Assembly: GCF_003671765.1 (NCBI RefSeq)
Contig: NZ_QPIB01000005.1
Location: forward strand, 244,245 to 308,244
From: Xenophilus sp. E41
GTDB taxonomy: Bacteria > Pseudomonadota > Gammaproteobacteria > Burkholderiales > Burkholderiaceae_C
Length of the DNA: 64,000 bases
Direction: 5' to 3'
Below the pieces are notes generated by a model that saw only the letters and a list, made by a program, of their open reading frames with translations, made no database searches and was not told the origin of the DNA. A program made the translations under genes and the position numbers. This document shows positions 57,066 through 64,000 of the stretch, one piece after another; within the stretch, counting starts at the first letter, position 1, and every line of letters begins with the position of its first letter.

Positions 57066-57094
57066 CGAGCGCGAGCAGCTATGAAATCGATAGC
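57039..57094. repeat. 56-bp interspersed repeat, copy 3 (acnD end / prpF leader)
   Basis: On the plus strand it reads TCAAAAAGGGCTGCAGCGCC, then GAGCGCGAGCAGC and the dyad GCTATGAAATCGATAGC. It covers the last codons and stop of acnD and ends 3 bp before the prpF ATG, so it also occupies the prpF translation initiation region. Confidence 0.8.
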
Positions 57095-57097
57095 AAA

Positions 57098-58303
57098 ATG
57101 ACCGTCGGCACCTTCGTTCCGCAGATCCGCATCCGCGCCACCTACATGCGCGGCGGCACCAGCAAGGGCGTCTTCTTCCGCCTGCAGGACCTGCCCGAGG
57201 CCGCCCGTCGGCCCGGCGCGGCACGCGACCGCCTGCTGCTGCGCGTGATCGGCAGTCCCGACCCCTATGGCAAGCAGACCGACGGCATGGGCGGCGCGAC
57301 CTCGAGCACCAGCAAGGCGGTCATCCTCTCGGCCAGCGAACGGCCCGGGCACGACGTGGACTACCTCTTCGGCCAGGTCGCCGTCGACAAGCCCTTCGTG
57401 GACTGGTCCGGCAACTGCGGCAACCTGTCGGCCGCCGTCGGTCCGTTCGCCATCGCCAACGGGCTGGTGCCGGCGGACCGCGTCCCCCGCGACGGGATCT
57501 GCACCGTGCGCATCTGGCAGGCCAACATCGGCAAGACCATCGTGGCCCATGTGCCGGTCACGAACGGCGCGGTGCAGGAGACGGGCGACTTCGAGCTCGA
57601 CGGCGTGACCTTTCCGGCGGCCGAGGTGCCGCTGGAGTTCATGGACCCGGCGGAGGAGGGCGGTGACGGCGGTGAGGGCGGCGCCATGTTCCCGACAGGG
57701 AATGTGGTCGACACGCTCGACGTGCCCGGCGTCGGCAGCTTCCGGGCCACGCTCATCAACGCCGGCATTCCGACGATCTTTCTGAACGCCGCCGAGCTCG
57801 GCTACACCGGCACCGAGCTGCAGCCGGCCATCAACGGGGACCAGGCCGCCCTGGCGCGCTTCGAGGCCATCCGCGCCTGGGGCGCCGTGAAGATGGGCCT
57901 CCTGCGCGAGGTGGCCGAGGCGGCGACGCGGCAGCACACGCCCAAGATCGCCTTCGTCGCACCACCGCAGGACTACCTCGCGTCCAGTGGCAAGCCGGTG
58001 CAGGCCGCCGACGTCGACCTGGTGGTGCGCGCGCTGTCGATGGGGCAGCTGCACCACGCGATGATGGGCACCGCCGCGGTCGCGATCGGCGTGGCGGCCG
58101 CGGTCCCGGGTACCCTCGTCAACCTCGCGGCCGGCGGCGGCGAGCGCAGCTCGGTGCGCTTCGGCCATCCTTCCGGAACGCTGCGCGTGGGCGCCGAGGC
58201 CCTGCAGGTCGCCGGCCAGTGGACGGTGACCAAGGCCATCATGAGCCGCAGCGCGCGCGTGCTGATGGAGGGTTTTGTCCGCGTGCCCGGCGACTGTTTC
58301 TGA
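57098..58303 (+). CDS. prpF: 2-methylaconitate cis-trans isomerase (PrpF)
   Basis: PrpF isomerises the AcnD product so that 2-methylisocitrate can form. This 401-residue protein (family about 396) has the diaminopimelate-epimerase-like two-domain fold. Its segments are RATYMRGGTSKGVFF near 12, GMGGATSSTSKAVIL near 62, WSGNCGNLSAAVGPFAI near 105, TLINAGIPTIFLNA near 223 and GHPSGTLRVGAEAL near 355. It lies 32 bp after acnD, a spacing filled by the 56-bp repeat. The genetic pair acnD-prpF replaces the cofactor-free prpD dehydratase. Confidence 0.95.
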   Translation: MTVGTFVPQIRIRATYMRGGTSKGVFFRLQDLPEAARRPGAARDRLLLRVIGSPDPYGKQTDGMGGATSSTSKAVILSASERPGHDVDYLFGQVAVDKPFVDWSGNCGNLSAAVGPFAIANGLVPADRVPRDGICTVRIWQANIGKTIVAHVPVTNGAVQETGDFELDGVTFPAAEVPLEFMDPAEEGGDGGEGGAMFPTGNVVDTLDVPGVGSFRATLINAGIPTIFLNAAELGYTGTELQPAINGDQAALARFEAIRAWGAVKMGLLREVAEAATRQHTPKIAFVAPPQDYLASSGKPVQAADVDLVVRALSMGQLHHAMMGTAAVAIGVAAAVPGTLVNLAAGGGERSSVRFGHPSGTLRVGAEALQVAGQWTVTKAIMSRSARVLMEGFVRVPGDCF

Positions 58304-58330
58304 GAACCCCTTTTTCCCCGAGAGCGAACC

Positions 58331-59191
58331 ATGTCCACCCGCCAGCAACTCAAGGCCCTCGTCGAAGCGCGCCGCGGCGTCATCGTGCCGGGCGCCTTCA
58401 ACGCCCTGTCGGCCCGCGTCATCGAAGACCTGGGCTACCCCGCCATCTACGTCACCGGTGCCGGCGTGACCAACATGTGGTTCGGCATGCCAGACCAGGG
58501 CTTCATGGGCCTGGCCGAGATCGCCGACCACACGGCGCGCATCCGCGACGCGGTGGGCGTGCCGCTGATCGTCGATGCCGACACGGGCTTCGGCAATGCG
58601 CTGAACGTGCGCCATACGGTGCGCACGCTGGAGCGCGCCGGCGCCGACTGCATCCAGTTCGAGGACCAGGTGGCGCCCAAGCGCTGCGGCCATTTCTCGG
58701 GCAAGGACGTGATCCCGACCCACGAGGCGGTGAGCAAGATCAAGGCGGCCGTCGACGCGCGGCAGGACCCGGACCTGCTCATCCTGGCCCGCACCGATGC
58801 GTGTGCCACGCAGGGCTTCGAGGCCGCCGTCGAGCGCGCGCAGAAGTTCGCCGAGGCCGGCGCCGACATCCTCTTCGTCGAGGCCGTGACGAAGGAGGAC
58901 GAGGTGCGCGCGCTGCCGCAGCGCCTGGCCAAGCCGCAGCTCATGAACATGGTCATCGGCGGGCGCACGCCCATCTTCAACGCGAAGCAGCTGGGCGAGC
59001 TGGGCTACGGCATCGTGCTGTACGCCAACGCGGCCCTGCAGGGCGCGGTGGCCGGCATGCAGAAGGCGCTCACGGTGCTGCGCGACGAGCAGGAAGTGCA
59101 GGAGTCCAGCGGGCTGGTCACGCCCTTTGCCGAGCGGCAGCGGCTGGTGGGCAAGCCCGAATGGGATGCGCTGGAGAAGCGCTACAGCTGA
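58331..59191 (+). CDS. Isocitrate lyase/PEP mutase-family lyase, probable 2-methylisocitrate lyase
   Basis: This 286-residue member of the ICL/PEP-mutase superfamily has the N-terminal PGAFNALSARVIEDLGYPAI, VDADTGFGNALNVRHTVRTL (metal Asp), EDQVAPKRCGHFSGK (catalytic Cys loop near 117) and LARTDACATQGFEAAVERAQ. It follows prpC-acnD-prpF, so 2-methylisocitrate to pyruvate plus succinate is the expected reaction. After KRCGH the sequence (FSGKDVIP) and the later MNMVIGGRTPIF stretch differ from textbook PrpB (KRCGHRP) and recall dimethylmalate lyase or oxaloacetate decarboxylase relatives, so the substrate is inferred from context. Confidence 0.85.
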   Translation: MSTRQQLKALVEARRGVIVPGAFNALSARVIEDLGYPAIYVTGAGVTNMWFGMPDQGFMGLAEIADHTARIRDAVGVPLIVDADTGFGNALNVRHTVRTLERAGADCIQFEDQVAPKRCGHFSGKDVIPTHEAVSKIKAAVDARQDPDLLILARTDACATQGFEAAVERAQKFAEAGADILFVEAVTKEDEVRALPQRLAKPQLMNMVIGGRTPIFNAKQLGELGYGIVLYANAALQGAVAGMQKALTVLRDEQEVQESSGLVTPFAERQRLVGKPEWDALEKRYS

Positions 59192-59237
59192 GAAAGGACA
59201 AATGAACCTGCTGCACGGCGCGGCCTCGGCGCGCTCG

Positions 59238-60176
59238 CTACGGTTTCTTCGTCCTTTGTCCCGACGCTTCAGAGGCGCCTCGCGAGGGCAGCGCCGGCCC
59301 GCGCCGCGCCAGCTCGACGAAGGCCTTCAGGTAGTCGATGTGCGTCTCCGACTCGCGGGCGCCCAGGTAGATGTGCTTGTGGATGCCGCGGGCGCCCAGC
59401 CGCACCGGCACCACGTCCATCCGGCCCGCGTACTCCTCGACCAGCCAGCGTGGCAGGGCGGCGACGCCGCGGCCGCTGGCCACCATCTGCACCATGATGT
59501 CGGTGGTCTCGATGGTCTTGTGGCGCCTGGGCGTGACGCCGGCGGGCATGAGGAACTGGTTGTAGATGTCGAGCCGGTCGGTCTCGACCGGGTAGGTCAC
59601 CAGGACCTCGCCGCTCAGGTCCCTGGGTTTGACGTGGGCGGCGTCGGCCAGCGCATGGCCGCGCGCCACCACGAGCACCTGTTCGTAGTCGAACACCGGC
59701 TCGAAGGCGAGGCCGGGCTTGAACAGCGGGTCGGGCGTGACGAGCAGGTCGATCTCGTAGCCGTACAGCGCGCCGATGCCGCCGAACTGGAATTTCTGCT
59801 TCACGTCGACGTCCACGTCGGGCCAGGCCGAGAGGTAGGGCGCGACCACCTTCAGCAGCCATTGGTAGCAGGGGTGGCACTCCATGCCGATGCGCAGCGC
59901 GCCGCGCTCGCCCTGCGCGAATTGCAGCAGCCGCTCCTGCGCCAGGTCGAGCTGCGGGATCACGCGGTTGGCCACCGCCAGCAGGTATTGGCCCGCCTGC
60001 GTGAGCCGCAGGCTGCGGCCTTCGCGCAGCCAGATGTCGGTGCCCAGCTGCTGTTCCAGCTTGCGCATGCTGTGGCTGAGTGCGGACTGCGTGACGTGCA
60101 GCACGCCGGCCGCCGCGGTCAGCGAGCCCTGGCGTTCGACTTCGCGGACGATGGCGAGGTGCGTGCGCTCCAGCAT
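59238..60176 (-). CDS. metR: LysR-type methionine regulator MetR
   Basis: This 312-residue LysR protein has an N-terminal helix-turn-helix (THLAIVREVERQGSLTAAAG and LHVTQSALSHSMRKLEQQLG, residues 5-50). The effector domain has GECHPCYQWL-like GMECHPCYQWLLKVVAPYL near 97, as in MetR, which senses homocysteine. It is divergent from mesX-mesD, a methionine synthase pair, and the 77-bp gap contains a perfect ATTCATGAAT palindrome. This context supports the MetR name. Confidence 0.9.
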   Translation of the reverse strand: MLERTHLAIVREVERQGSLTAAAGVLHVTQSALSHSMRKLEQQLGTDIWLREGRSLRLTQAGQYLLAVANRVIPQLDLAQERLLQFAQGERGALRIGMECHPCYQWLLKVVAPYLSAWPDVDVDVKQKFQFGGIGALYGYEIDLLVTPDPLFKPGLAFEPVFDYEQVLVVARGHALADAAHVKPRDLSGEVLVTYPVETDRLDIYNQFLMPAGVTPRRHKTIETTDIMVQMVASGRGVAALPRWLVEEYAGRMDVVPVRLGARGIHKHIYLGARESETHIDYLKAFVELARRGPALPSRGASEASGQRTKKP

Positions 60177-60190
60177 GATGTGTGAGCCGT

Positions 60191-60200
60191 ATTCATGAAT
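60191..60200. promoter_or_regulatory. ATTCATGAAT palindrome in the metR-mesX gap
   Basis: The perfect 10-bp palindrome contains the TTCA/TGAA half sites known in MetR operators. It lies 14 bp before the metR start and 54 bp before mesX. A further TTCA occurs at 60223-60226. Binding is inferred. Confidence 0.45.
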
Positions 60201-60253
60201 GCGTGAGATATGACCATTTTACTTCATGGTCTTCCGTCTCTAGCATTCGTGGC

Positions 60254-61243
60254 ATGGCGACGCATCCAGCCCCCACCTTCCACATCCATCGCATCCGCTT
60301 CGACGAGAACTACCAGCCCTCGGACAGCACGCGCATCACGACCAACTTCGCGAACCTGGCCCGTGGGCAGAGCCGCCAGCAGAACCTGCGCAACACGCTG
60401 CGCATGATCGACCGCCGCTTGAACGACCTGGCGCACTGGGACAACCCGGATGCCGATCGCTACGCCGTCGAACTCGAGATCGTCTCGGTCGAGATGCGAT
60501 TCGACGCCGCGAGCGGCGCACCGGCATTCCCGCTGATCGAGATGCTCCAGCCCTTGATCGTCGACAAGGCGGCCGACCGGCGCATCGAAGGGATCGTGGG
60601 GAACAACTTCTCCTCCTACGTGCGCGACTACGACTTCAGCGTCCTGCTGCCGGGCCACAACGCCAATCGCACGGCATTCGACGTGCCCGACGATTTCGGC
60701 GACCTGCACGGCAGCCTGTTCCGGCGCTTCGTCGGCTCGGAGGTCTACCAGGCGAATTTCGGCAAGGCGCCGGTGATCTGCATCAGCGCGGCCACCAGCA
60801 GGAGCTACCTGCGCAGCGGCAACCGCCACCCGGTGCTGGGTGCGGAGTACCGGCAGGACGAGCCCTCGTCGACCGACCGCTACTTCGCGAAGATGGGCCT
60901 GCAGGTTCGCTTCTTCATGCCGCCCGGCGGCGTGGCGCCGCTGGCGTTCTATTTCCAGGGCGATCTGCTGGCCGATTACTCCAACCTCGAACTGATCGGC
61001 ACCATCAGCACCATGGAGACTTTCCAGAAGATCTACCGCCCCGAGATCTACAACGCCAATTCGGCCGCCGGCGGGCTCTTCCGGCCGAGCCTCGCGAACC
61101 CGGACTACTCGCTGACGCAGATCGTCTACGACCGCGAGGAGCGCAGCCAGCTGGCCATGAAGCAGGGAAAATTCGCCGAGGAGCACTTCATGAAGCCGTA
61201 CCGGCGCGTGCTCGAACAATGGGCTGCCGAGGTGGCCCTCTGA
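60254..61243 (+). CDS. mesX: DUF1852 protein MesX, methionine synthase partner
   Basis: This 329-residue DUF1852 protein starts THPAPTFHIHRIRFDENYQP; other family stretches are TNFANLARGQSRQQNLRNTL and NGNFSSY-like GIVGNNFSSYVRDYDFSVLL, with MGLQVRFFMPPGGVAPLAFY near 218. Members of this family (MesX) are required with the short methionine synthase MesD for folate-independent methionine synthesis, probably oxygen-dependent, as established genetically in other bacteria. It is 49 bp upstream of the mesD gene and divergent from metR, which fits exactly that system. Confidence 0.9.
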   Translation: MATHPAPTFHIHRIRFDENYQPSDSTRITTNFANLARGQSRQQNLRNTLRMIDRRLNDLAHWDNPDADRYAVELEIVSVEMRFDAASGAPAFPLIEMLQPLIVDKAADRRIEGIVGNNFSSYVRDYDFSVLLPGHNANRTAFDVPDDFGDLHGSLFRRFVGSEVYQANFGKAPVICISAATSRSYLRSGNRHPVLGAEYRQDEPSSTDRYFAKMGLQVRFFMPPGGVAPLAFYFQGDLLADYSNLELIGTISTMETFQKIYRPEIYNANSAAGGLFRPSLANPDYSLTQIVYDREERSQLAMKQGKFAEEHFMKPYRRVLEQWAAEVAL

Positions 61244-61292
61244 CGGCTCGCATGCCGTTGTCTCCATCGATCTTTGCCCCAAGGAATCCCTG

Positions 61293-62318
61293 ATGTTCGA
61301 AACCTCCATCGCCGGCAGCCTGCCCAAGCCCGCTTGGCTCGCCGAAACCAACAAGCTCTGGCCGCAGTGGCGGGCGGAAGGCGACGCGCTTCGCCAGGGC
61401 AAGGCCGACGCCACGCTGCTGTGGATCAAGGCGCAGGAAGACGCGGGCCTGGACATCGTGGGCGATGGCGAGCAGTCGCGCCAGCATTTCGTGCACGGCT
61501 TCCTCGAACAGGTCGAGGGCATCGACTTCGAGCACAAGGTGAAGATGGGCATCCGCGACAACCGCTACGACGCGATGGTGCCGCAGGTGGTGTCGGCCCT
61601 GCGCCTGAAGGGCCGGGTGCATGCCTTCGAGGCCCGGCTGGCCCGCGCACACACGAAGAAGAAGCTGAAGTTCACCTTGCCGGGCCCCATGACCATCGTC
61701 GACACCGTGGCCGACCGCTTCTACGGCGACAAGGTGAAGATGGCCTTCGCATTCGCGGAGCTGCTCAACCAGGAAGCGCTCGCACTGCAGGCCGACGGCG
61801 TCGACATCATCCAGTTCGACGAGCCCGCCTTCAACGTCTACATGAAGGACGCCGCGGACTGGGGCGTGAAGGCGCTCGAACGCGCGGCGCAGGGCCTGAG
61901 CTGCACGACCGCGGTGCACATCTGCTACGGCTACGGCATCAAGGCCAACACCGACTGGAAGCAGACGCTGGGCGACGAATGGCGCCAGTACGAAGCGGTG
62001 TTCCCCGCGCTTGCGAAGAGCAGCATCGACCAGGTCAGCCTGGAGTGCATCCACTCCCACGTGCCGCCCGACCTGATGAAGCTGCTGGACGGCAAGGACG
62101 TGATGGTGGGCGTGATCGACGTCGCGAGCGACGTGGTCGAGACGCCCGAGGAGGTCGCCGACACGATCGGCCGCGCGCTGCAGTTCGTGCCCAAGGAGCG
62201 GCTGTTCCCCTGCACCAACTGCGGCCTGGCGCCCATGGGCCGCGATGTCGCCTGGCGCAAGCTGAAGGCCCTGGCCGAAGGCACGCGACTGGCCAGGGAG
62301 CGGCTCGCCGCGGCCTGA
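61293..62318 (+). CDS. mesD: Core methionine synthase MesD (MetE C-terminal-domain family)
   Basis: This 341-residue protein corresponds only to the catalytic MetE half; the N-terminal folate-binding MetE domain is missing. It opens FETSIAGSLPKPAWL. The zinc ligands are His and Cys in AVHICYGYG (near 209), Glu/Cys in VSLECIHSHVP (near 250) and Cys in PCTNCGLAPMG (near 308). MesD enzymes methylate homocysteine without folate and need MesX, which is encoded just upstream. An AAGGAA ribosome site precedes the ATG. Confidence 0.91.
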   Translation: MFETSIAGSLPKPAWLAETNKLWPQWRAEGDALRQGKADATLLWIKAQEDAGLDIVGDGEQSRQHFVHGFLEQVEGIDFEHKVKMGIRDNRYDAMVPQVVSALRLKGRVHAFEARLARAHTKKKLKFTLPGPMTIVDTVADRFYGDKVKMAFAFAELLNQEALALQADGVDIIQFDEPAFNVYMKDAADWGVKALERAAQGLSCTTAVHICYGYGIKANTDWKQTLGDEWRQYEAVFPALAKSSIDQVSLECIHSHVPPDLMKLLDGKDVMVGVIDVASDVVETPEEVADTIGRALQFVPKERLFPCTNCGLAPMGRDVAWRKLKALAEGTRLARERLAAA

Positions 62319-62368
62319 CGCCGCCGGCGTCCGGCCGCGGCGCCGGTCCGCGTGCCTTCAGCGTCGGC

Positions 62369-63838
62369 TCAGGCGGCGGCGGTGCTGCGCGTGATGACCT
62401 GCCCGTTGCGGGCGCCGCTGTGGGCGCCGTGCTCCCAGGTCACGACCCCGTTCACGATGACGGTGTCGATGCCTTCCGCGGGGCGCGTGGGCGCCGCGTA
62501 GTCGGCGGCGTCGCGCACCGTGCCGGCATCGAAGACGACGACGTCCGCGTGGTGGCCGACCTTGAGCAGTCCGCGTTCGTGCAGACCGAAATTGCGCGCG
62601 GTGAGCCCGGTCATCTTCCACACCGCCGTCTCCAGCGGGAACAGCCCGACGTCGCGGCTGTAGTGGCCGAGCACGCGCGGGAAAGTGCCCCACAGCCGCG
62701 GGTGCGGCTTCTCGCCGACCGGGATGCCGTCGGAGCCGATCATGGTCTCGTCGAAGGCAAGGATGCGCTGCACGTCGTCCTCGTCCATCTGGAAGTAGAT
62801 GGCGCTGCCCGGCTGCAGGCGCCGCGCCGCCTCCTCCTTGTCGACGCCCCATTCGCGGGCGATGTCGGCCAGGTCGCGGCCGGCGCATTCGGGGTGCGGC
62901 TCGCTGCCGGCGATCAGCACCCGGCCGTCGAGCATCCCGCGGTCGGTGCGGATCATGGTGGAGCCGGCCGTGTACGGGTAGCAGTCGAGGCCGATGCACT
63001 GGTGCTTCATTGCGTCGCGGATGAAGGGCAGGGTGATGCGGGTCTTGCCGAAGTTGGGCTCGCGCTGCACCTTGTGGTGCGACACGACCACCGGCACGTC
63101 GAGCGCGCGGCCGATGTGGAAGGTTTCCTCGAGCGAGTCCATGACCTTCTCGGCCTCGTCGCGCATGTGGGTGACGTACAGCGCCTTGCGCGCGCTGAGC
63201 GGCCGGCACACCTCGATGATCTCCTCGGTGGTGGCCTTGACGGCCGGCGGGTAGAAGGTGCCGGTGGACAGGCCGATCGCACCGGCCTGCATTGCTTCCT
63301 CGACCAGCGCCTGCATGGCGGCGATCTCCTCGTCGTTCGCGACACGGTCGAGGTCCTGCATGGTGACGGCGCGCAGGGTCGAGTGGCCGACCATGGCCGC
63401 GACGTTGACCGACGACGGGGTGGCGCGCAGCGCGTCGAGGTAGGCGCGGAAGGTGGTGAAGCGGCCCTTGGCCGGGGTGTCGATGAGGTTCAGGGGCATC
63501 GGCAGGTCCATGTCCTCGCGCAACGGTGCGGCGCTGATGCCGCAGTTGCCCGCCACCACGGTGGTGACGCCCTGCGACACCTTGAAGGGCATGGCCGCCT
63601 GCGAGAGCACGGCCTGGTCGTCGTGCGTGTGCGAGTCGATGAAGCCGGGAGCGACGATGCGCCCCGTGGCGTCGAGGGTGCGCTCGGCCGTGTGGCCGGC
63701 GAGCGCGCCGATGGCGACGATGCGGTCGCCCACGATGCCGACGTCGGCCGCGAAGCGCGGCGCCTTGCTGCCGTCGATGACCGTGCCGCCGCGGATCAGG
63801 AGGTCGTAATGGGTGGGTGGCGTGGGGGTGTCGGACAT
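62369..63838 (-). CDS. N-acyl-D-amino-acid deacylase (D-aminoacylase)
   Basis: This 489-residue zinc amidohydrolase removes acyl groups from N-acyl-D-amino acids. The metal motif APGFIDSHTHDDQAVL is near residue 64, GNCGISAAPL (bridging Cys) near 98, the metal His in YVTHMRDEA near 222 and VSHHKV near 252. The C-terminal LLKVGHHADVVVFDAGTV beta-sandwich segment is near 430, typical of D-aminoacylases and dihydroorotase-like amidohydrolases. It sits downstream of a peptide ABC transporter ATPase gene on the same strand, suggesting uptake and use of D-amino-acid peptides, together with dadA elsewhere in the window. Confidence 0.91.
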   Translation of the reverse strand: MSDTPTPPTHYDLLIRGGTVIDGSKAPRFAADVGIVGDRIVAIGALAGHTAERTLDATGRIVAPGFIDSHTHDDQAVLSQAAMPFKVSQGVTTVVAGNCGISAAPLREDMDLPMPLNLIDTPAKGRFTTFRAYLDALRATPSSVNVAAMVGHSTLRAVTMQDLDRVANDEEIAAMQALVEEAMQAGAIGLSTGTFYPPAVKATTEEIIEVCRPLSARKALYVTHMRDEAEKVMDSLEETFHIGRALDVPVVVSHHKVQREPNFGKTRITLPFIRDAMKHQCIGLDCYPYTAGSTMIRTDRGMLDGRVLIAGSEPHPECAGRDLADIAREWGVDKEEAARRLQPGSAIYFQMDEDDVQRILAFDETMIGSDGIPVGEKPHPRLWGTFPRVLGHYSRDVGLFPLETAVWKMTGLTARNFGLHERGLLKVGHHADVVVFDAGTVRDAADYAAPTRPAEGIDTVIVNGVVTWEHGAHSGARNGQVITRSTAAA

Positions 63839-63869
63839 GGCTTCCTTCGTGGCGGCTGGGCGGACGGCC

Positions 63870-64000
63870 TCAGCGGAAATGGCAGGCGACCTGGTGGCCT
63901 GCGGGCGAATCGGACGGCCGGGGCGAGAGGGCGGGCGCCTCGGCCTTGCACACCGGCTGGGCCAGCGGGCACCGCGTGTGGAAGCGGCAGCCGCTCGGCG
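63870..64000 (-). CDS. Peptide/nickel-type ABC transporter ATP-binding protein (C-terminal fragment)
   Basis: Only the last 43 residues are inside the window; the gene continues past the right edge. They include [17 protein letters not shown] and end VACHFR, the cysteine-containing oligo_HPY C-terminal tail of DppD/DppF- or OppD/OppF-type ATPases, which binds an iron-sulfur cluster in some members. The stop at 63870 is 31 bp from the deacylase start, so the deacylase is probably the last gene of a peptide ABC operon. Confidence 0.85.
   Translation of the reverse strand, partial: PSGCRFHTRCPLAQPVCKAEAPALSPRPSDSPAGHQVACHFR

Overview
The window is very GC-rich, densely coded chromosomal DNA. 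Gene content and gene order point to a betaproteobacterium of the Comamonadaceae (Variovorax/Acidovorax-like): a cysI-DUF934-cysH-cysD-cysN block, fdxA next to a ferredoxin-NADP reductase, TPP-riboswitch thi genes, Bug/TctC binding proteins, an AcnD/PrpF methylcitrate cycle and a 56-bp interspersed repeat. I see no rRNA, CRISPR array, prophage or complete insertion sequence. This assignment is an inference from content, not a database match.

Left part (1-8.3 kb): two N-end-rule aminoacyl-tRNA-protein transferases (bpt, cut by the window edge, and aat); pobA with a divergent IclR-type pobR and a three-half-site operator between them; a QseBC-like two-component pair; a small dicluster ferredoxin; tRNA-Asn with a terminator; a DegP/MucD-type protease. 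From 8.3 to 16.2 kb is a thiamine region: a TonB-dependent receptor and a CytX-type permease, each behind its own near-identical TPP riboswitch, plus thiO-thiS-thiG-thiE and an oppositely oriented thiD. From 16.2 to 23.5 kb is redox and sulfur assimilation: ferredoxin-NADP reductase, fdxA, cysN, cysD, cysH, DUF934 and cysI, with two copies of a conserved promoter/operator block in front of cysH and cysI.

Middle part (23.5-42.9 kb): an MFS transporter, an extensin-like protein and a MOSC protein. Then comes a tightly overlapping run (YdjC/NaxD-type deacetylase, ArnT-like GT39, ArnC-like GT2, PAP2 phosphatase) that looks like a lipid A or envelope hexosamine modification locus. Upstream of it on the same strand are an orphan ketosynthase, an acyl carrier protein and a hydrolase, and a divergent OmpR-type two-component system. 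Next are an Lrp regulator with D-amino-acid dehydrogenase, a signalling trio (FecR-domain protein, DUF3365/HAMP c-haem sensor, Ser/Thr kinase), and a small type VI-related fragment: a shortened VgrG with a foreign C-terminus plus a pentapeptide-repeat protein.

Right part (43.3-64 kb): an enoyl-CoA hydratase-like protein; a catabolic operon of unknown substrate (CoA transferase, DUF1254/DUF1214 protein, Bug binding protein, lipoprotein esterase) with a divergent LysR regulator; a methylcitrate-cycle cluster (prpC, Bug protein, acnD, prpF, PrpB-like lyase) with a divergent ScfR/RamB-type regulator and repeated operator motifs; MetR with the folate-independent methionine synthase pair MesX/MesD; an N-acyl-D-amino-acid deacylase; and the C-terminal end of a peptide ABC transporter ATPase at the edge.

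The most interesting structures are the 56-bp repeat that supplies coding sequence at the ends of three unrelated genes, the duplicated TPP-riboswitch leaders, the probable lipid A hexosamine locus with a ketosynthase/ACP module, the haem-sensor/kinase trio, and the VgrG chimera.
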